Positions 1 through 11,335 are shown, numbered from the stretch's first letter. The stretch: DNA of 64,000 bases from Heterocephalus glaber (GCF_000247695.1 NW_004624743.1:8749804-8813803), one strand, 5' to 3'. Numbers and translations: made by a program. The notes: a model not told the origin generated them from the letters alone.

Positions 1-1091
1 AGAACCAACTCTTGGCTTCATTGATTTTTTGTATCATTCTCTTAGTCTCCATTGCATTGATTTCTCCTCTGATCTTTATAATTTCCTTCCTTGTATGAGC
101 ATTGCATTTGTCTTGATCTTCTTTTTCTAGAAGCTTGAGGTTCAGCATCAGATTGTTGAATTGGGCTGGTTCTGTTTTCCTAATATGCATATTCATTGCT
201 ATGAATTTCCCTCGTAAGACTGCTTTCATTGTGTCCCATAGATTCCGATATGTTGTATGGTGTTGTCATTTAATTGTAGGAACTGTCTGGTTTCTTCTTT
301 AATTTCTTCCTTGGTTATTCAGAAGTGTGTTGTTCAATTTGCATGTGTTTATGAAATTCTTGTGGTTTCTTTTGCTATTGATCTCCAATTTCATAGCCCT
401 ACGGTCTGATAATATACATGGGATAACTTCAGTTCCTTTGCACTTACTTAAACATGTTTTATGAATGAATATGTAGTCTATTTTTGAGAATGACCCATGT
501 GCAGCTGAAAAGAAGGTGTATTCTGATTTTGTGGGGTGGAACACAAACATGTGTAAACATCTGTTAAGTTCTTTTGTTCAAGAGTTTGAATTCTAGTATT
601 TCTTTGCTTATTTTTTGTCTAGTTAATTTATCTATTTGTTACAGTGGGGTATTGAGGTCCCCCACTACAATTGTATTAGTGCTTATTTGATTTTTCATGT
701 CTGTTAGTGTTCGTTTTGTATACTTGGGTGTACTAGTGTTTGGTGCATAGATATTTACGACTGTCATCTCTTCCTCTTGGATTGTTCCCTTTACAAGGAT
801 GTAGTGTCCTTCTTTGTATCTCTTAATCAGTGTTGCTTTGAAATCCACTTGATTTTTAAAGAGGATAGCTACTCCTGCTTTTTTTTGGGTTCCTGTCACA
901 TGGAGTATTGTTGTCCACCTTTTAACTTTCAGTCTATGTGTTTCTTTTTGAATTATGTGTGTTTCTTGTATGCAGCATATTGTTGGATCTTGCTTCTTGA
1001 CCCATTCTGCCAGTCTATTTCTTTTGATTGGTGAATTGAGACAATTATCATTAAAGGTTATAACTGATACAAACTGACTTATCATTGTCAT
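1..1091 (-). pseudogene. L1 ORF2 5' part: apurinic/apyrimidinic-like endonuclease domain, broken and partial
   Basis: ORF2p nicks target DNA with an N-terminal APE-like endonuclease and primes reverse transcription there. ATG 1091-1089 lies about 35 bp beyond the ORF1 stop, normal L1 spacing; an open frame upstream of it (from 1130) lacks an ATG. Visible endonuclease motifs are NDNCLNSPIKRNRL, the CIQETH block with the catalytic Glu, VNIYAPN, and GDLNTPL with the Asp/Asn pair. TAA at 641-639 then ends the frame. The domain resumes in another frame at 550-299 with SKIDYIF (catalytic Asp kept) and LSDRRAMKLEI, where the family's SDH histidine is Arg (codon 403-401). Bases 1-300 encode the linker with further stops. 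The RT domain is outside the window. Confidence 0.92.
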
Positions 1092-1126
1092 GACTTTTTC
1101 TTTTTGTTGGATTCTCCCCCTTGGCT

Positions 1127-2225
1127 TCAATTTCTTTTAGTGCCTGATGGGTTCATTCTGCTGGGGTTCCTGGGGTTGTGATCCTCATTGTCTTTTCCTA
1201 GGGTATTGTCTAAAATTTTTGGGAGTGCTGGTTTGGTGTTCATGAAGTTCCTAAGGTGTTCTTTGTCATGAAAGTATCTTATTTCTGCATCAATTTTGAA
1301 AGATAGTTTTGCAGGGTACATCAATCTGGGTTGGAGGCTGTTTTCCTTTAGGGCTTGGAATACATCACTCTAAGCTCTTCTTGCCTTGAGGGTTTGCATT
1401 GAGAAGTCTGCTGTGATTCTGATGGGCTTTCCTTTGTATGTGATTTGTTTCTTTTCTCTAACTGTGTGTAGAATTTTGTTCTTCTGTTGTGTTTCTGGAA
1501 TCTTAACAATTATATGACTGTGTAGATTTATTTTGATCAAGGCTAGTTGGAATTCTATATGCCTCACTTATCTGTATGTCAAGTTCTTTCCTTCTGCTTG
1601 GGAAGTTTTTTATTATCATTTCTGTGAACAGTTTTTTTTTAATGTCGTTTATGTTTTTTAATGTTGTCTGCACTCTCTCCTGTTTCTTCACTGACTCTGA
1701 TCAGTCTTATGCTATTCTTCTTTGCATTGTCCAGCAGCTGTTGGAATGATTTCTCATGGTCCCTTACTATTTTAAAGAAATTTTTCTTTTCCTGGTCACT
1801 AATTGCAATCTTGTCTTCTATATCTGAAATTCTGTCCTCACATTGGTTCATTCTGCTGCATAAACTTTCAGTGGAGTTTTTAATCTCCTGGAAATCTGTT
1901 TGCATCTGTTTTACGGATTCCATTTTTTTCCTATGTTGGGGTTCCATCATGTTCCTCAGCTCCTCTATTTTTTTTAATCTGTGTCCTCTCTAGATTTATT
2001 AATCATGTATTGCACTATGGGCACAACCTCTTTTGTTGCCAGTTCAGGGAGTCCACGTGGTTGAATATCACAGTGTTCCATCTGGTTTCCCTTTGGGGTT
2101 GCTTTACGTGATCTGGAAGTCTGGTTTTGAAAGTTGTTTACCTGTCTTCTCATTTCCACAGAGGGTGTGGGGGGGGGGGCATGTGTGCTGCTCTCGCCCT
2201 TGCGGCTCACCTCCTTGGTGTTCAT
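1127..2225 (-). pseudogene. L1 ORF1 (RNA-binding chaperone) remnant, frameshifted
   Basis: ORF1p of L1 is a trimeric nucleic-acid chaperone that coats L1 RNA in the cytoplasm. Here the reading begins at ATG 2225-2223 (MNTKEVSRKGES...), a basic, proline-containing N-terminus. A heptad-like coiled-coil stretch follows at 1950-1700 (RMNQCEDRISDIEDKI). The RRM/C-terminal region comes next (KELDIQISEAYR near 1590; KKQITYKGKPIRITADFS near 1440; YPAKLSFKIDAEIRYF near 1300), and TGA at 1129-1127 ends the frame. The protein is spread over three frames (2225 to 1974, 1950 to 1639, part of 1691 to 1503, then 1567 to 1127), giving at least three frameshifts, plus an in-frame TAG at 1372-1370. The intact family protein is roughly 340-380 residues, and the remnant covers about that span. 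Confidence 0.9.
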
Positions 2226-2356
2226 GGTGGTGGAACAGTGGCCTGGAATGCTCTTCCTCAGTGCTGGGAGTGGCTCTGCTCCTTGGCACTGGGGGCAGTG
2301 GTAAGGCAGCCTGCAAGGCTCACCTCTCCCTCAGTGCTGGTGGAGGTTCTCAGGTT
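2226..2356 (-). promoter_or_regulatory. L1 5' leader remnant
   Basis: This GC-rich stretch lies directly upstream of the L1 ORF1 start codon (ATG at 2225-2223). On the plus strand it contains two imperfect copies of a CTCAGTGCTGG-centred segment (about 2257-2270 and 2331-2342), which could be a monomer-like internal repeat. L1 5' leaders normally hold the internal promoter, but activity here is not shown and the copy is defective. The left limit is the ATG; the right limit is placed where the GC-rich composition stops. Confidence 0.5.
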
Positions 2357-2389
2357 ATACGTATCTTTATCCTCAAACATTTACCACTG

Positions 2390-2580
2390 CTTTTTTGTTA
2401 TAATAATTAATTCCATTTATTAGACATATTAATGAATTTCACTGTAACATGTCATACATACACATATCATGCTTTGATTGTATCCAAGTTCCTGGACACT
2501 AACAAGTCTCTACTACTCTAAGTCTCTCTCCCCCCTCTCTTTCTCCTCTCTCTCTCTTTCTTTCATCATTCTGTTGATGA
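2390..2580 (-). mobile_element. Probable L1 3' UTR fragment
   Basis: The T-rich start near 2391 would be an A tail on the minus strand. It is followed by an AT-rich segment (attaatgaatttcactgtaa) and then a long pyrimidine tract at 2517-2570, which is a polypurine tract on the minus strand and a hallmark of rodent L1 3' UTRs. It is head-to-tail with the larger L1 on its left. The assignment is by pattern only. Confidence 0.5.
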
Positions 2581-3419
2581 GGTCATAGTAATGTTGACAT
2601 CCACATGGACTTCTAAGTAAAATTATTTTCATAACATTTAGTTCCTATATTATGAAAATGAAATTTGGTGAATTCTCTACTTTTCCATTTATCAAAAGAA
2701 TCTCAGGATGGAGAGACTTTTTAGTCAGTTTATGTAATTATCTAGTTTGTGGATTATTCCCCTGATGCTTAATTTGCTAATTTCCTGCAGACTGAAGGAA
2801 ATTCATCCATTGTGTTGTTAATTGGGCAGCAATGGAAAAGAAATAAATACTCCATCTATTCATTTTGCAACAGGATAATTGTGCTAATAAACTTTCAAAA
2901 TAAATTGATGACTGGGATTAGTGGATAAGGTAATGGTCCTACATAAAGTGAAGGTTTTATTTCACTTCATTTCTGTTTGCTAATCCTGCGTGTGTCCCAT
3001 AGTAATTTTGCTGCATATTTTTAATGATTGTTTTCAGGACATGTAATAATTTAAAAATCTGGAAGCTTCAGAATTCTCCAGTGCTTTGTTAACATTTATT
3101 GATGGAACTTTTGAAGGGGTAAGAGGACAGAACTTGTACTGAAGTATTGAAAAACTAAGTACATATTGTTTAAATATTAGGTAATCAGAAAACTAACCAG
3201 TTAAATACAATAACTATTGATTATGGGACAGATATAAACAAAAGACCTTAGCAAACACATCACTTATAGGATTTTTCTACTTCCTTTGCTTCCTTCCTGT
3301 TCCCTTAAAAATTTACCTGGTTGCTCATTAAAGAGATCTCTGGAGTAATAGTAGAAAAGAGTAAAATTTAGGGAAAAGACCAGCTAAGTCTATAGCGACC
3401 TGAAGAAGGAGAGGGTAGT

Positions 3420-3420
<1 letters not shown>
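2581..3420. other. Unique AT-rich DNA, nothing recognised
   Basis: No open frame of note, no splice-flanked exon and no clear repeat was seen. Confidence 0.6.

Positions 3421-3451
<31 letters not shown>
3421..3451. repeat. (AG)n simple repeat
   Basis: An uninterrupted dinucleotide AG run of about 14 units. Confidence 0.97.
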
Positions 3452-3453
<2 letters not shown>

Positions 3454-3584
3454 AGCATAAAAATATTATTTCATAAAATTCAGCATTTGAAGGTGGCATA
3501 ACAAAGGTACTAAAAAGCCAAGGTAAAGATGATTTCTCCAAAGGTCAGCTCTGGAAAAATCTGACCAAATAGATAGCATGAAAA

Positions 3585-4037
3585 CTATTTGTTTCTGTTG
3601 CTGATGTAATAAATTGCCATTAACCAGGTAGCTAGAAACAATAGAAATATCTTATCTACCATTTTTTGTAATCTAGATATCTGACATGTAGTTGTCAGCA
3701 ACCTCTCTCTGAAGACCACAGGGAAGACCCTCTGTCCTTGCTTCTTCCTAGCTGCTGCTGGATGCCCCCAATCCCTGGCATTTCTTGGCCTACAGGAAGA
3801 CACATCGTTACAATGTCTGCCTCGTCTTGACCTAGTCCTTACGAGTGGGCCAATCTTTGCTCCCAAGTTCCCTCTTCTTATAAGGGCAATGGTGATTTTA
3901 GATTTAGGGCCTATTTTAAAGCTGTATGAGCTCCCCTGAATTTGGTTAAATCTGTAAAGATCTTAGCTCCAAATAAGGTCATATGTGTAGGTTCAGAATA
4001 ATCTGTAGATTATTCAGGGGCATGATTCAACCCAACA
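3585..4037 (-). mobile_element. MaLR-type (MLT1-like) LTR, minus strand
   Basis: On the plus strand the order is the reverse complement of a classic mammalian MaLR LTR. It starts with the tgttgctgatgtaataaatt block, then the C/T-rich body with cctcttcttataagg, then the ccaaataaggtcatatgtg block, and ends at cccaaca (4031-4037), which is the TG start of the LTR on the minus strand. It is an ancient non-coding retroviral-like LTR. The subfamily cannot be settled by eye. Confidence 0.65.
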
Positions 4038-4047
4038 TTAGGGTAAT

Positions 4048-4113
4048 AGGAACACTATTATATGGGGGGAGAGAGAAAACAGAGAGAGAGATATATATAT
4101 ATAGAGAGAGGAG
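4048..4113. repeat. GA-rich / (TA)n low-complexity tract
   Basis: Gagaga runs flank a short (at)n block at about 4091-4101; low complexity only. Confidence 0.8.
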
Positions 4114-4156
4114 ATTAAACAGATGTTTAGTGGAGAAAGGCCAAAACTTCTTTAAA

Positions 4157-4252
4157 AAGAATTCCAGGGATGTAGCTCAGTGGCATCATGACTGCCTGGC
4201 AAGCATGAGGTCCTGAGTTTGATCCCCAATACCAAAAAAAAGAAGAATTCCA
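4157..4252 (+). mobile_element. ID-type tRNA-derived SINE with target-site duplications
   Basis: The body at 4167-4242 begins gggatgtagctcagtggc (A-box) and contains gagtttgatcc (B-box), followed by accaaaaaaaag as the A tail. It is flanked by the direct repeat aagaattcca at 4157-4166 and 4243-4252, the footprint of L1-type target-primed insertion. ID elements are short Pol III retroposons mobilised by L1 proteins. It is not a functional tRNA, having no cloverleaf acceptor or anticodon arms of proper form. Confidence 0.93.
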
Positions 4253-4958
4253 AATATACACATGAATATACCCTCTAGGAGATAGGGTTTCATCCCCAAA
4301 TACACACATAAGTGCACACGTGCACACACACACACACTCACACCTGGAGTGTGTACTGTATTCAGTGACTTATATCCAAAGAATAGAAAATTGGACAGAG
4401 TAATGTAATAACTTTACAGTGTGGAAGGCTACGCGACACTATCTTTGTTGAAGGACTGAGGTTAACATGAACAATGAGGTCACTTGCTAGCATGTAGTCC
4501 TAATATGCAGGCTTTCAAAGGAAATTAAGGTATGGGTTATTCTTCTCCAAAACCCATAACCTTAGTATAAAGAGGAGAAAAGTATCAGACAAGCTGAGTG
4601 AAATTGTACAAAACAGCTTGCCTCTATGCCTCGAAACTGTTAAAACATTAAGAGCAAAGACACACTGTAAAACAGCATCAGATCTGAGAAGATCAAGGAA
4701 GGATAGGGATGCAAAGAGGTATCTGTAATCAGCTGTGGATCAGAAAAATATCATTAGTGTAACAGTCAGAAAAATCTGAATGAAGTCTTGGATTTGCATG
4801 GTAGTAATGTACCAGGGTGGCATCTTAGTTGGACCATGGCAAGGTGAGATACTAACATTGAGAAAGCCAATGAGGGAGGGAGGGTACTCACTGTACCCCA
4901 AACATTTCAAGATACAAAAGATTTATCTTTTAAAAATCACCTGTTTCTTTGCCTTTCA
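4253..4958. other. Unique DNA with a short CA-rich patch
   Basis: A (CA)n-like tract lies at 4312-4345. The rest is AT-rich with no recognisable element or exon. Confidence 0.6.
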
Positions 4959-5122
4959 GAATGGAACCAGGGCCTTCTTACCATGCTACACCCCAGACCT
5001 TTTTTTTTTTTTTTTTGAGAAGGGATCTCACTAAGTCACTAAGTTTTTTCAGGCTGGCTGCTTTTTCCTGCTTCAGCCTCCCAGGGTGCTGGGATTATAG
5101 GCATGGACTATCACACCTGCTC
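4959..5122 (-). mobile_element. B1-dID-type dimeric SINE, minus strand
   Basis: On the minus strand a 7SL-derived B1 monomer (5120 down to 5017; plus-strand signature cttcagcctcccagggtgct then gggattatag) is followed by an A-rich linker (poly-T 5000-5016) and a partial ID unit (plus strand 4959-4999, ccatgctacaccccag). This B1 plus deleted-ID arrangement matches the dimeric rodent SINE described as B1-dID. Confidence 0.8.
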
Positions 5123-6235
5123 ATCTGCTATTTCTTTTAAACATATGAGTAACTGTTTACTTTGGGCAGATCTGGACAATGAGTACTTTAAAGAAATTCT
5201 ACAACTTTGATGTAGTGTATTGTGCTTCACTGCTTTCTTAAGGGATTGTGGGCATTAATTAGCTTCAGATACTTTTTCTCAGATATATGTTCTTTTCAAT
5301 GTGATTGCATGCTTGGATTGGGATAAAGTAGTAGTCATAACACTCACTTTTGCTCAGGTCATGTGTAAAACTTAAGGAAACAGACTTTATGGGGACAGGA
5401 AGAGGATTTCAGAATGTGACAAGATGGAAAAGATACAGGTACCAATTCCCCACCAGGAATATATTTAATAAGTATTGCAAACATATTAATATAATTTTAA
5501 AAAACAAAATAAACTCTATCTTTTATTTTACAGTTAAAAGGGTTGAAAAAAATGGAAATTTTCTTGTAAAAGAGTTTAAAACTAACTGGGACTACAGGAA
5601 AAATAATCAATTTCCTTCTGCCCATTTTTAAAAAAATTAACTATATAATAGCATTCTTTTATATTTAAATACTAGTGTCACTGAAGGAAGAATTTCTTCT
5701 AACTTATCTTTCTCCAGAATCTTATACAATGCTTTACCTAATATAAGTATAGTATACAAATATTGACTAATATCTTTATGGCTATGACTCTTAATCTCTC
5801 ACCAAGCATAGCCCTGGTGAGTCCTTGTTAATGCTAATTTAAACTCTTATTTTTCTGTTACTTGATGTCTTTGAGTAATCTTTAATAGTGTTGATGCCTA
5901 CTCATCATAAATTATCAGGGCCTCTGAACTCTGAAATCAAATTATAGAGAAATTCTGTCAGTACTGATAACTATCTTTCTTGAAAAGGATTGAGTAGAGC
6001 TAGATTTTTACAAATGATATTAGTTTTAAAATTAAATGAAATTTTGAAGAAGCTCAGAATGAATGAAAACAAAATGCTGCTTTGTCTAATCATTTTTCCT
6101 GGCCTTGCATAAGTTTAAATATTGTCTAATTTTAACTTCTGGATGTAAACACACTTGCATGTATATCAGAGATATGCATTTTACATAAACTGCTTATATA
6201 ACTTTCAAAATTATTTTCCAAAATGCACCATAACA
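5123..6235. other. Unique AT-rich DNA, nothing recognised
   Basis: Contains only short chance frames. An open frame at 5350-5631 (93 codons) resembles no known family and lacks exon-like flanks. Confidence 0.55.
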
Positions 6236-6575
6236 GTGTATTATTCAGTTTTATCACTGCTGCCAAAGTACCTGACACTCACAACTTACAAGAAATGGGG
6301 CACTTTTAAAAAAATTTACCTCACAATTTGAAATGTTCAGCCCATGGTCGGCTGGCTCCAAGACAGAAGTAAGCTTCATGGCGGAAGGACTTGGCAGAGT
6401 AAAGCTGCCCACATAATGGAGGTGGAGAGCAGACGACAAGAGAAGAGCAGGAGCAAGAGATAAACCCTCCAAAGTCGTGCCTGAGTGACCTTCCTCTTCC
6501 AACCAAGGCCTACTTCATAACAGCACATTCAGTGTGGAACACCAAGGTTTCACCCCACTATAATCCACTCACTTC
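6236..6575 (-). mobile_element. MaLR-type LTR, minus strand
   Basis: The plus strand shows the reverse complement of a MaLR LTR. The 3' end signature is cactgctgccaaagtacctg. The tail-side block is tacctcacaatttg, then gctggctccaag, cttcatggcggaaggacttgg and a purine-rich body with gagcaggagcaagag, then the tacttcataacagcac side. It shares the order of the elements at about 46752 and 59932. Confidence 0.65.
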
Positions 6576-6719
6576 TTCAAAGAATCTCTTAATACAGTTA
6601 AGTTTAAAATTAATCCTAGCAGAGACAAAAGTGAGTATCAATAAATTCATGACTATACTTTTAAAATGTACTTTATTTACAACTCAGTGCAATATAGTAT
6701 CCAATGTATGCCTAATAGG

Positions 6720-6998
6720 AAGTAGGGAGATAATTTTCAAATGGATGGGGGAATAAGAGATAGAGTGAAGGTGGAGGAAAAGGTAGGGAAAGGGATTAAA
6801 AATAATTTAAGGAAAATGAATATAGAGTTTTTGAAAATGAGAAGGGGACCAAGAATTGGAAGGAGCTGGGTGAGAGGGGAGGAATAAGGGGATGAAAAAA
6901 TAACAGTTAAGATGTTTTATATACATATTCCAGCTTTCTGCAGTAAATATAATCCTTACCTAATGTAAATATGTACTAATAACAATAAAGGAAAATAA
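6720..6998 (+). mobile_element. L1 3' UTR fragment with polypurine tract
   Basis: A long G/A-only stretch (about 6739-6900, including ggaggaaaaggtaggg and agaaggggaccaag) is followed by an AT-rich end with aataaagg and an A-rich tail. The same layout recurs at 29675-29815, so the two are likely tails of the same broad L1 lineage. Confidence 0.6.
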
Positions 6999-9900
6999 AA
7001 TGGATATTTGCACAGGTAGACTGAACACACAGTATTTAATAGTTGTTTTTATGTGACACTTGTTAGGTTTTTGAAGACCAAAAACATTTCTTTTCAAGAT
7101 AAAAAGTATAAACTCAATAAAAGATAATAATTTACAGGATGTTTAGATGCATGAATTATTAATGAAATAATAATCTGCAGAAAAATATTCTAGAATAATT
7201 TAAATTATCATTCATCATGTAGAATTTTAGGCTAGAACATAAAAGTTCATGAATAAGGTTTATAACCAAGTCTAAATTGATTTTCCAAAAACTTACCGAT
7301 TCAATCTATCAGTGACACCTTATTTCTTTGCCCCTGTGAATCTTTGGGAAAATAAACAACTAGGACAAATGAACGGTGATGGGAACAAAAAGAAAGTTAT
7401 AGGGAGGAGAGATAAAATAATAAGATCGTTTTCTGTACACACAGATCTCTGTGAAATTCAGTCTAAAAGGGTCATGATTTTGGAGAAAGTGAGGAAGGCA
7501 GAAGTAGACAGAGATGAAAACATGACAACCAGATAAAGGGTTATTTAAGATAAAAAATAGAAGAAGCATTAGAAAGTAAAGTGAACTAAAGACTATCTTG
7601 AGCAATCAGTTTAAAATAATATCTTTGTAATTTTGCTTCACCTTTAGTTAAAAGTCATTTCCTGCCACAGAACCATTTTTTGCTGGTCCCATGGGTTCTC
7701 TTCTCAGACAGATTTAATGGAATTTCTGTGTGAAATATATGTGCAATTTAGAGATTAATTTTTAAGGGTAGGTTTCAATGAGGTTGCAATGTTTGGTGTC
7801 CATCAGTAATATTTATAACCCTTGGGAGAAAGAGACCCCACATATTCTATCATTTTTTTCTCCTTTCTATCATGGATTCTTTATCACTTGTTCCAATGAG
7901 TGTATTAAATGGTTTTCAGATCTTTATTAAATCACTTATCAGTAATCCTCTAGGAGAATTTAGAATGTCTATAATTAAGTTCACCCTTGTTAGTTGCCAT
8001 ACCTTCAATTGACTTTACAAATGTAATGATTGAAAAGGTACTGTGAGAGAAAGAATTGCCAAGAAGATTGGTGGAAGACTGGCATAGTAAATAAGTAAAT
8101 AAGTTTTGCTTATGCAATTGAAACTGACCTAAATATCAGCCATTACATTTTTGCAACAAAAAACACATTTATTGCTGTCATTGAGTGATTTCCACAGCAA
8201 TGAATATTGATAGTTCATGGCTAGCCAATTGAAATTTCTTAAAATATGTCTGAACTGGAAAACATAATCTCTATAAAGACACTAAATTTCATTAGTTTTG
8301 ATATAGTACAACAGTGAAGTTTTATCAATTGATCCTTAGAAGTCTTTCTTTAAAAGGAATGAATAAAATTATAAATTAACAAATATTCTTGAAGTTTTTG
8401 AGTCATAAACATATGAATTCCATTATTAAAAATGTGTCTTCTATAATTTAATAGTTCAATTATTATAATTATTAATTTACTCAAACTATTTTCAAAAAAA
8501 CTAAAGGTAAACTAAGCTTCTAGCTCAAATTGATCAGGCAGGCTCGAATCTGTCTCTGTCTTTCTTTGTCTCAAAATCGCTCTGGTCAGAAATGATAAAA
8601 TAAGTGACACCATGACAAAAGGGAAAGCAATGTACCATCAGTAAATCAAAATTTTATAAAATTATAGGAGGATAACAAACAAAATATGACTAATACAAAA
8701 GTGACAGATAAAGTTAAAACAAGTCACCCAAGACCTATGAGATGAGTCAGTGAAGATAGTGGGTCACAGTATGCCATGGCATTCGCGGGTCCTTATTTAG
8801 GAAGATGCCTTCCAAATTGTGGAGACATTGGAACCCTTCTTTTAGATGGGTCTAATACAGATGGGCTCTAGGGTGTCTTTTGCTCTAGGGTCCAAGCCCA
8901 GGAACTATTCTCAAAATCCACTGGGCAACTGAGTGATCTTCATTACAAAGTCCCCTTGAAGAGATGCTGGGGTCTGAGAAGTGGAGCATACCTTAGCATA
9001 ACTCTAAACTGCCACATACATGGAATACATCTAAAATCAAAGGTAGAAGAGCACTTTCCTTTGGTAGTAGGATGCACTAGATCACACCCTGTGAGAGGCT
9101 CCTGCCCTATAACTTGCTTTTCCAGTGGGTATGCCAAAGAGACTTAGTTGTCAAAACACTCTCCTGAATTGCCCTGCTGATATGGAACCTTCTTCCATCA
9201 GTCTTCTGATTCAGGTGAGAGGCCTCCTGAGGTAATAGTCGTGAACAAAACCAAACAGAGTGTCAGCTGTCTTTTACCTTTCATTACAGTCCATCATTTA
9301 TGTGACTAGACATCCAAGAATCTTGAGAAATTTGAGGAAAACCAACCTTATGAAAGACAAAGTCTAATATGAACAAACTGACCCATTTATCCTTAGAACT
9401 GTGGAAAATGGTATTCAAAACTTTAGGAGTGTAGAGCTTTGATACTATTTGAATTTGGGGAAGATTATTTGATGACGATAGGGAAGAATAATTTCAGAGG
9501 AACCGAACTATAAGAAACCATTAAGAAATGGTTTCAGTGATTCAAGGTGGATAGAATGGTGACTGGGGAGGGTGTGATTGAAATTATGAATGCACAAAAA
9601 AATGTAAAAGTTAACTTTAGTGTTTCTTAGAAGAGGGCACGAGGGGGGTTCGGTAATGGAAGTACATCCAGATTCTGACCTAGACAGGCAGTGGCACTTT
9701 CATTTGGAAGGCAATGGCTCCGTGGCCAAGTTAGTTAGGAAGTGACATAATGGGATCCCTTACAACAGTTTGATTTCTGCTGAAGCAATGAACAACACAC
9801 TGGCCCTTAGGTATGTGGCATCTGTAAGTGGCTTTGCCAGTTCACATAGCTGTGACACACAGCTCACTTTGATGGCCATGAAGTCAGTGTGCATTTACTG

Positions 9901-10360
9901 CCTGCACACTTCACAGATTACCAGCGCTCTTCATCAAGAGAATGAGAGTGAATTTAAAGTAAAAATGTGACATGAATTAAAGAACAGTTCGTTTAGGAAA
10001 TAATAAGAGCAAATTGAAAAATATTTTGGAATACTTGTATTGACAGTTGGAATTAAGACTTTTATTAAGTGGAATGATTAATTAGGCATGTGCTATGATA
10101 TACATTATAAACCAAGCCTGTGGAACTGTAATCTACAGAACTAAATTGTGGGTGTTTGGTCTTCTCCTACAGAATCTTTTTGGGTGGAGTATGACTGTCT
10201 GACTCAATAAATTACATTTTGAAGCATGTTTACTAATTCTCCATGGACTATTACTGTAAATGGACTCCAATGACATTACTACAGAAACGTTTATTCTTTC
10301 TTGTCCCCATTTTAATACTTTTAACATTAAGTCTGAAAACTTCAAAATTTCTTCTATTAC
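6999..10360. other. Unique AT-rich DNA, nothing firmly recognised
   Basis: About 3.4 kb without a recognisable mobile element or exon. A slightly GC-richer stretch lies at 8750-9140 (gcaagtc-poor, no CpG cluster). Possible very old repeats would need profile searches. Confidence 0.5.
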
Positions 10361-10444
10361 TTTTTTTTCCAGTACCAGGAATCAAAATGAGGACCTTGCT
10401 ATTACCAGCCAGGCATGATGTCCCTGAGCTACATCTCCAGCCCC
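10361..10444 (-). mobile_element. ID-type SINE, minus strand
   Basis: Poly-T at 10361-10368, then agtaccaggaatcaaaatga (degenerate B-box side) and ctgagctacatctccagccc (A-box side). It lies directly against the B1-dID copy on its right. Confidence 0.85.
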
Positions 10445-10457
10445 TATTAATTTCTGT

Positions 10458-10652
10458 TTTATGCTACTGGGGATTGAACTCAAGGGCTTTGTGCTGAGTT
10501 AGCATTGCCAGTCCCTTTAATTTTCTTTTAATTTTAAGAGAGGATTTTGATAAAATTCTGTCACCCAAGTTGGGCTTGAACATTGAATCCTCCTGCCTTG
10601 ACCTACCAGAGTGGTAGAATTACAGTCATATGTATACCACTGTGCTGGTCTT
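10458..10652 (-). mobile_element. B1-dID-type dimeric SINE, minus strand, diverged
   Basis: A partial ID (10458-10516, ctggggattgaactcaaggg) is joined through an A-rich linker (T-rich on plus) to a B1 monomer (10540-10650; gggcttgaacattgaatcct and the tcctgccttgacctaccaga block). With the adjoining ID at 10361 it forms a nested or abutting SINE cluster. Confidence 0.75.
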
Positions 10653-11229
10653 CAATTACACCTTAAAGTCCCCAGTACTATTTCTTGGGTTTCAAAAGAA
10701 AATCATGTGCTCTAATAAATGTTTTGAATGGTACAATTTAATTTTAGTATATTTCAGTTTTAATATGTGTTCAAATGTATTTTAGTCCTTATCTAGAGGA
10801 ATAGTTAACACTGGTAACTCAAGTATAAAAGACTAGGACAAACACCATAAAAGGGGAGAAAAAATAAACACTTTAACAGTGATGGTGTTTAAGAACACTG
10901 AGAAGTTCACAGAGGTCTTTGGCCTTCTGAAAGGGAGAAGGCAAACGATAATATAAAGATATTCCAACAAACATTTATAAAATTTGAAACTGTGTATTAA
11001 CTACAGTTTCACAAAAGTGCTTGACATATGACTTCCCTAAATCTTGTGCCTTATTTCTGTAAGAAATTAGTGTTAACTTAGAGCTAGAGAAAACATTTAC
11101 CTATGCATTTTGTTCCATTTCCAAACATTTGATAATTAAAATATGTTAAATGTGCATAATACCCCTTTGTCTGAGTATGTTCACATCTACTAGTCCATTG
11201 TGTCTTCAACACGTTCTTTTTTCGATACA
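10653..11229. other. Unique DNA, nothing recognised
   Basis: AT-rich, with no supportable feature. Confidence 0.55.
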
Positions 11230-11335
11230 GTTAAAGCACAATTTCACTTGATCTAAGGGAAAACAGAGACATAAACAAATGAAATGATTTCCCCCAAAGT
11301 TCAAGACTAATGAGTGCTAAGACAGTGACTCCAAA
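11230..11335 (-). mobile_element. Possible MIR fragment, minus strand
   Basis: The order gggaaaacagagacataaac then aaatgatttcccccaaagtt then actaatgagtgctaagac loosely follows the minus-strand MIR core (gaggaaactgaggc... ttgcccaagg...). Heavily diverged. Confidence 0.4.

Larger units (their letters stand above)
1..2356 (-). mobile_element. LINE-1 retrotransposon, 5' half, degenerate, cut by window edge
   Basis: Reading the minus strand from about 2356 downwards gives, in order, a short GC-rich leader, ORF1 (coiled coil plus RNA-binding domain), a gap of about 35 bp, and the start of ORF2 with its endonuclease domain. This is the standard L1 order. ORF2 runs off the window at base 1 after roughly 360 residues, so the reverse transcriptase lies outside. 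Both ORFs carry frameshifts and stops, so the copy is dead. Only about 130 bp of leader precede the ORF1 start, so the copy is either 5' truncated or has a short 5'UTR. Its 5' end lies about 35 bp from the A-tail side of another minus-strand L1 3' end. Subfamily not determined. Confidence 0.93.

Noticed and set aside
777..1034. Plus-strand frames inside the L1 (also 1661-1993, 2033-2423)
   Set aside because: They are antisense shadows of the minus-strand L1 ORFs and leader.
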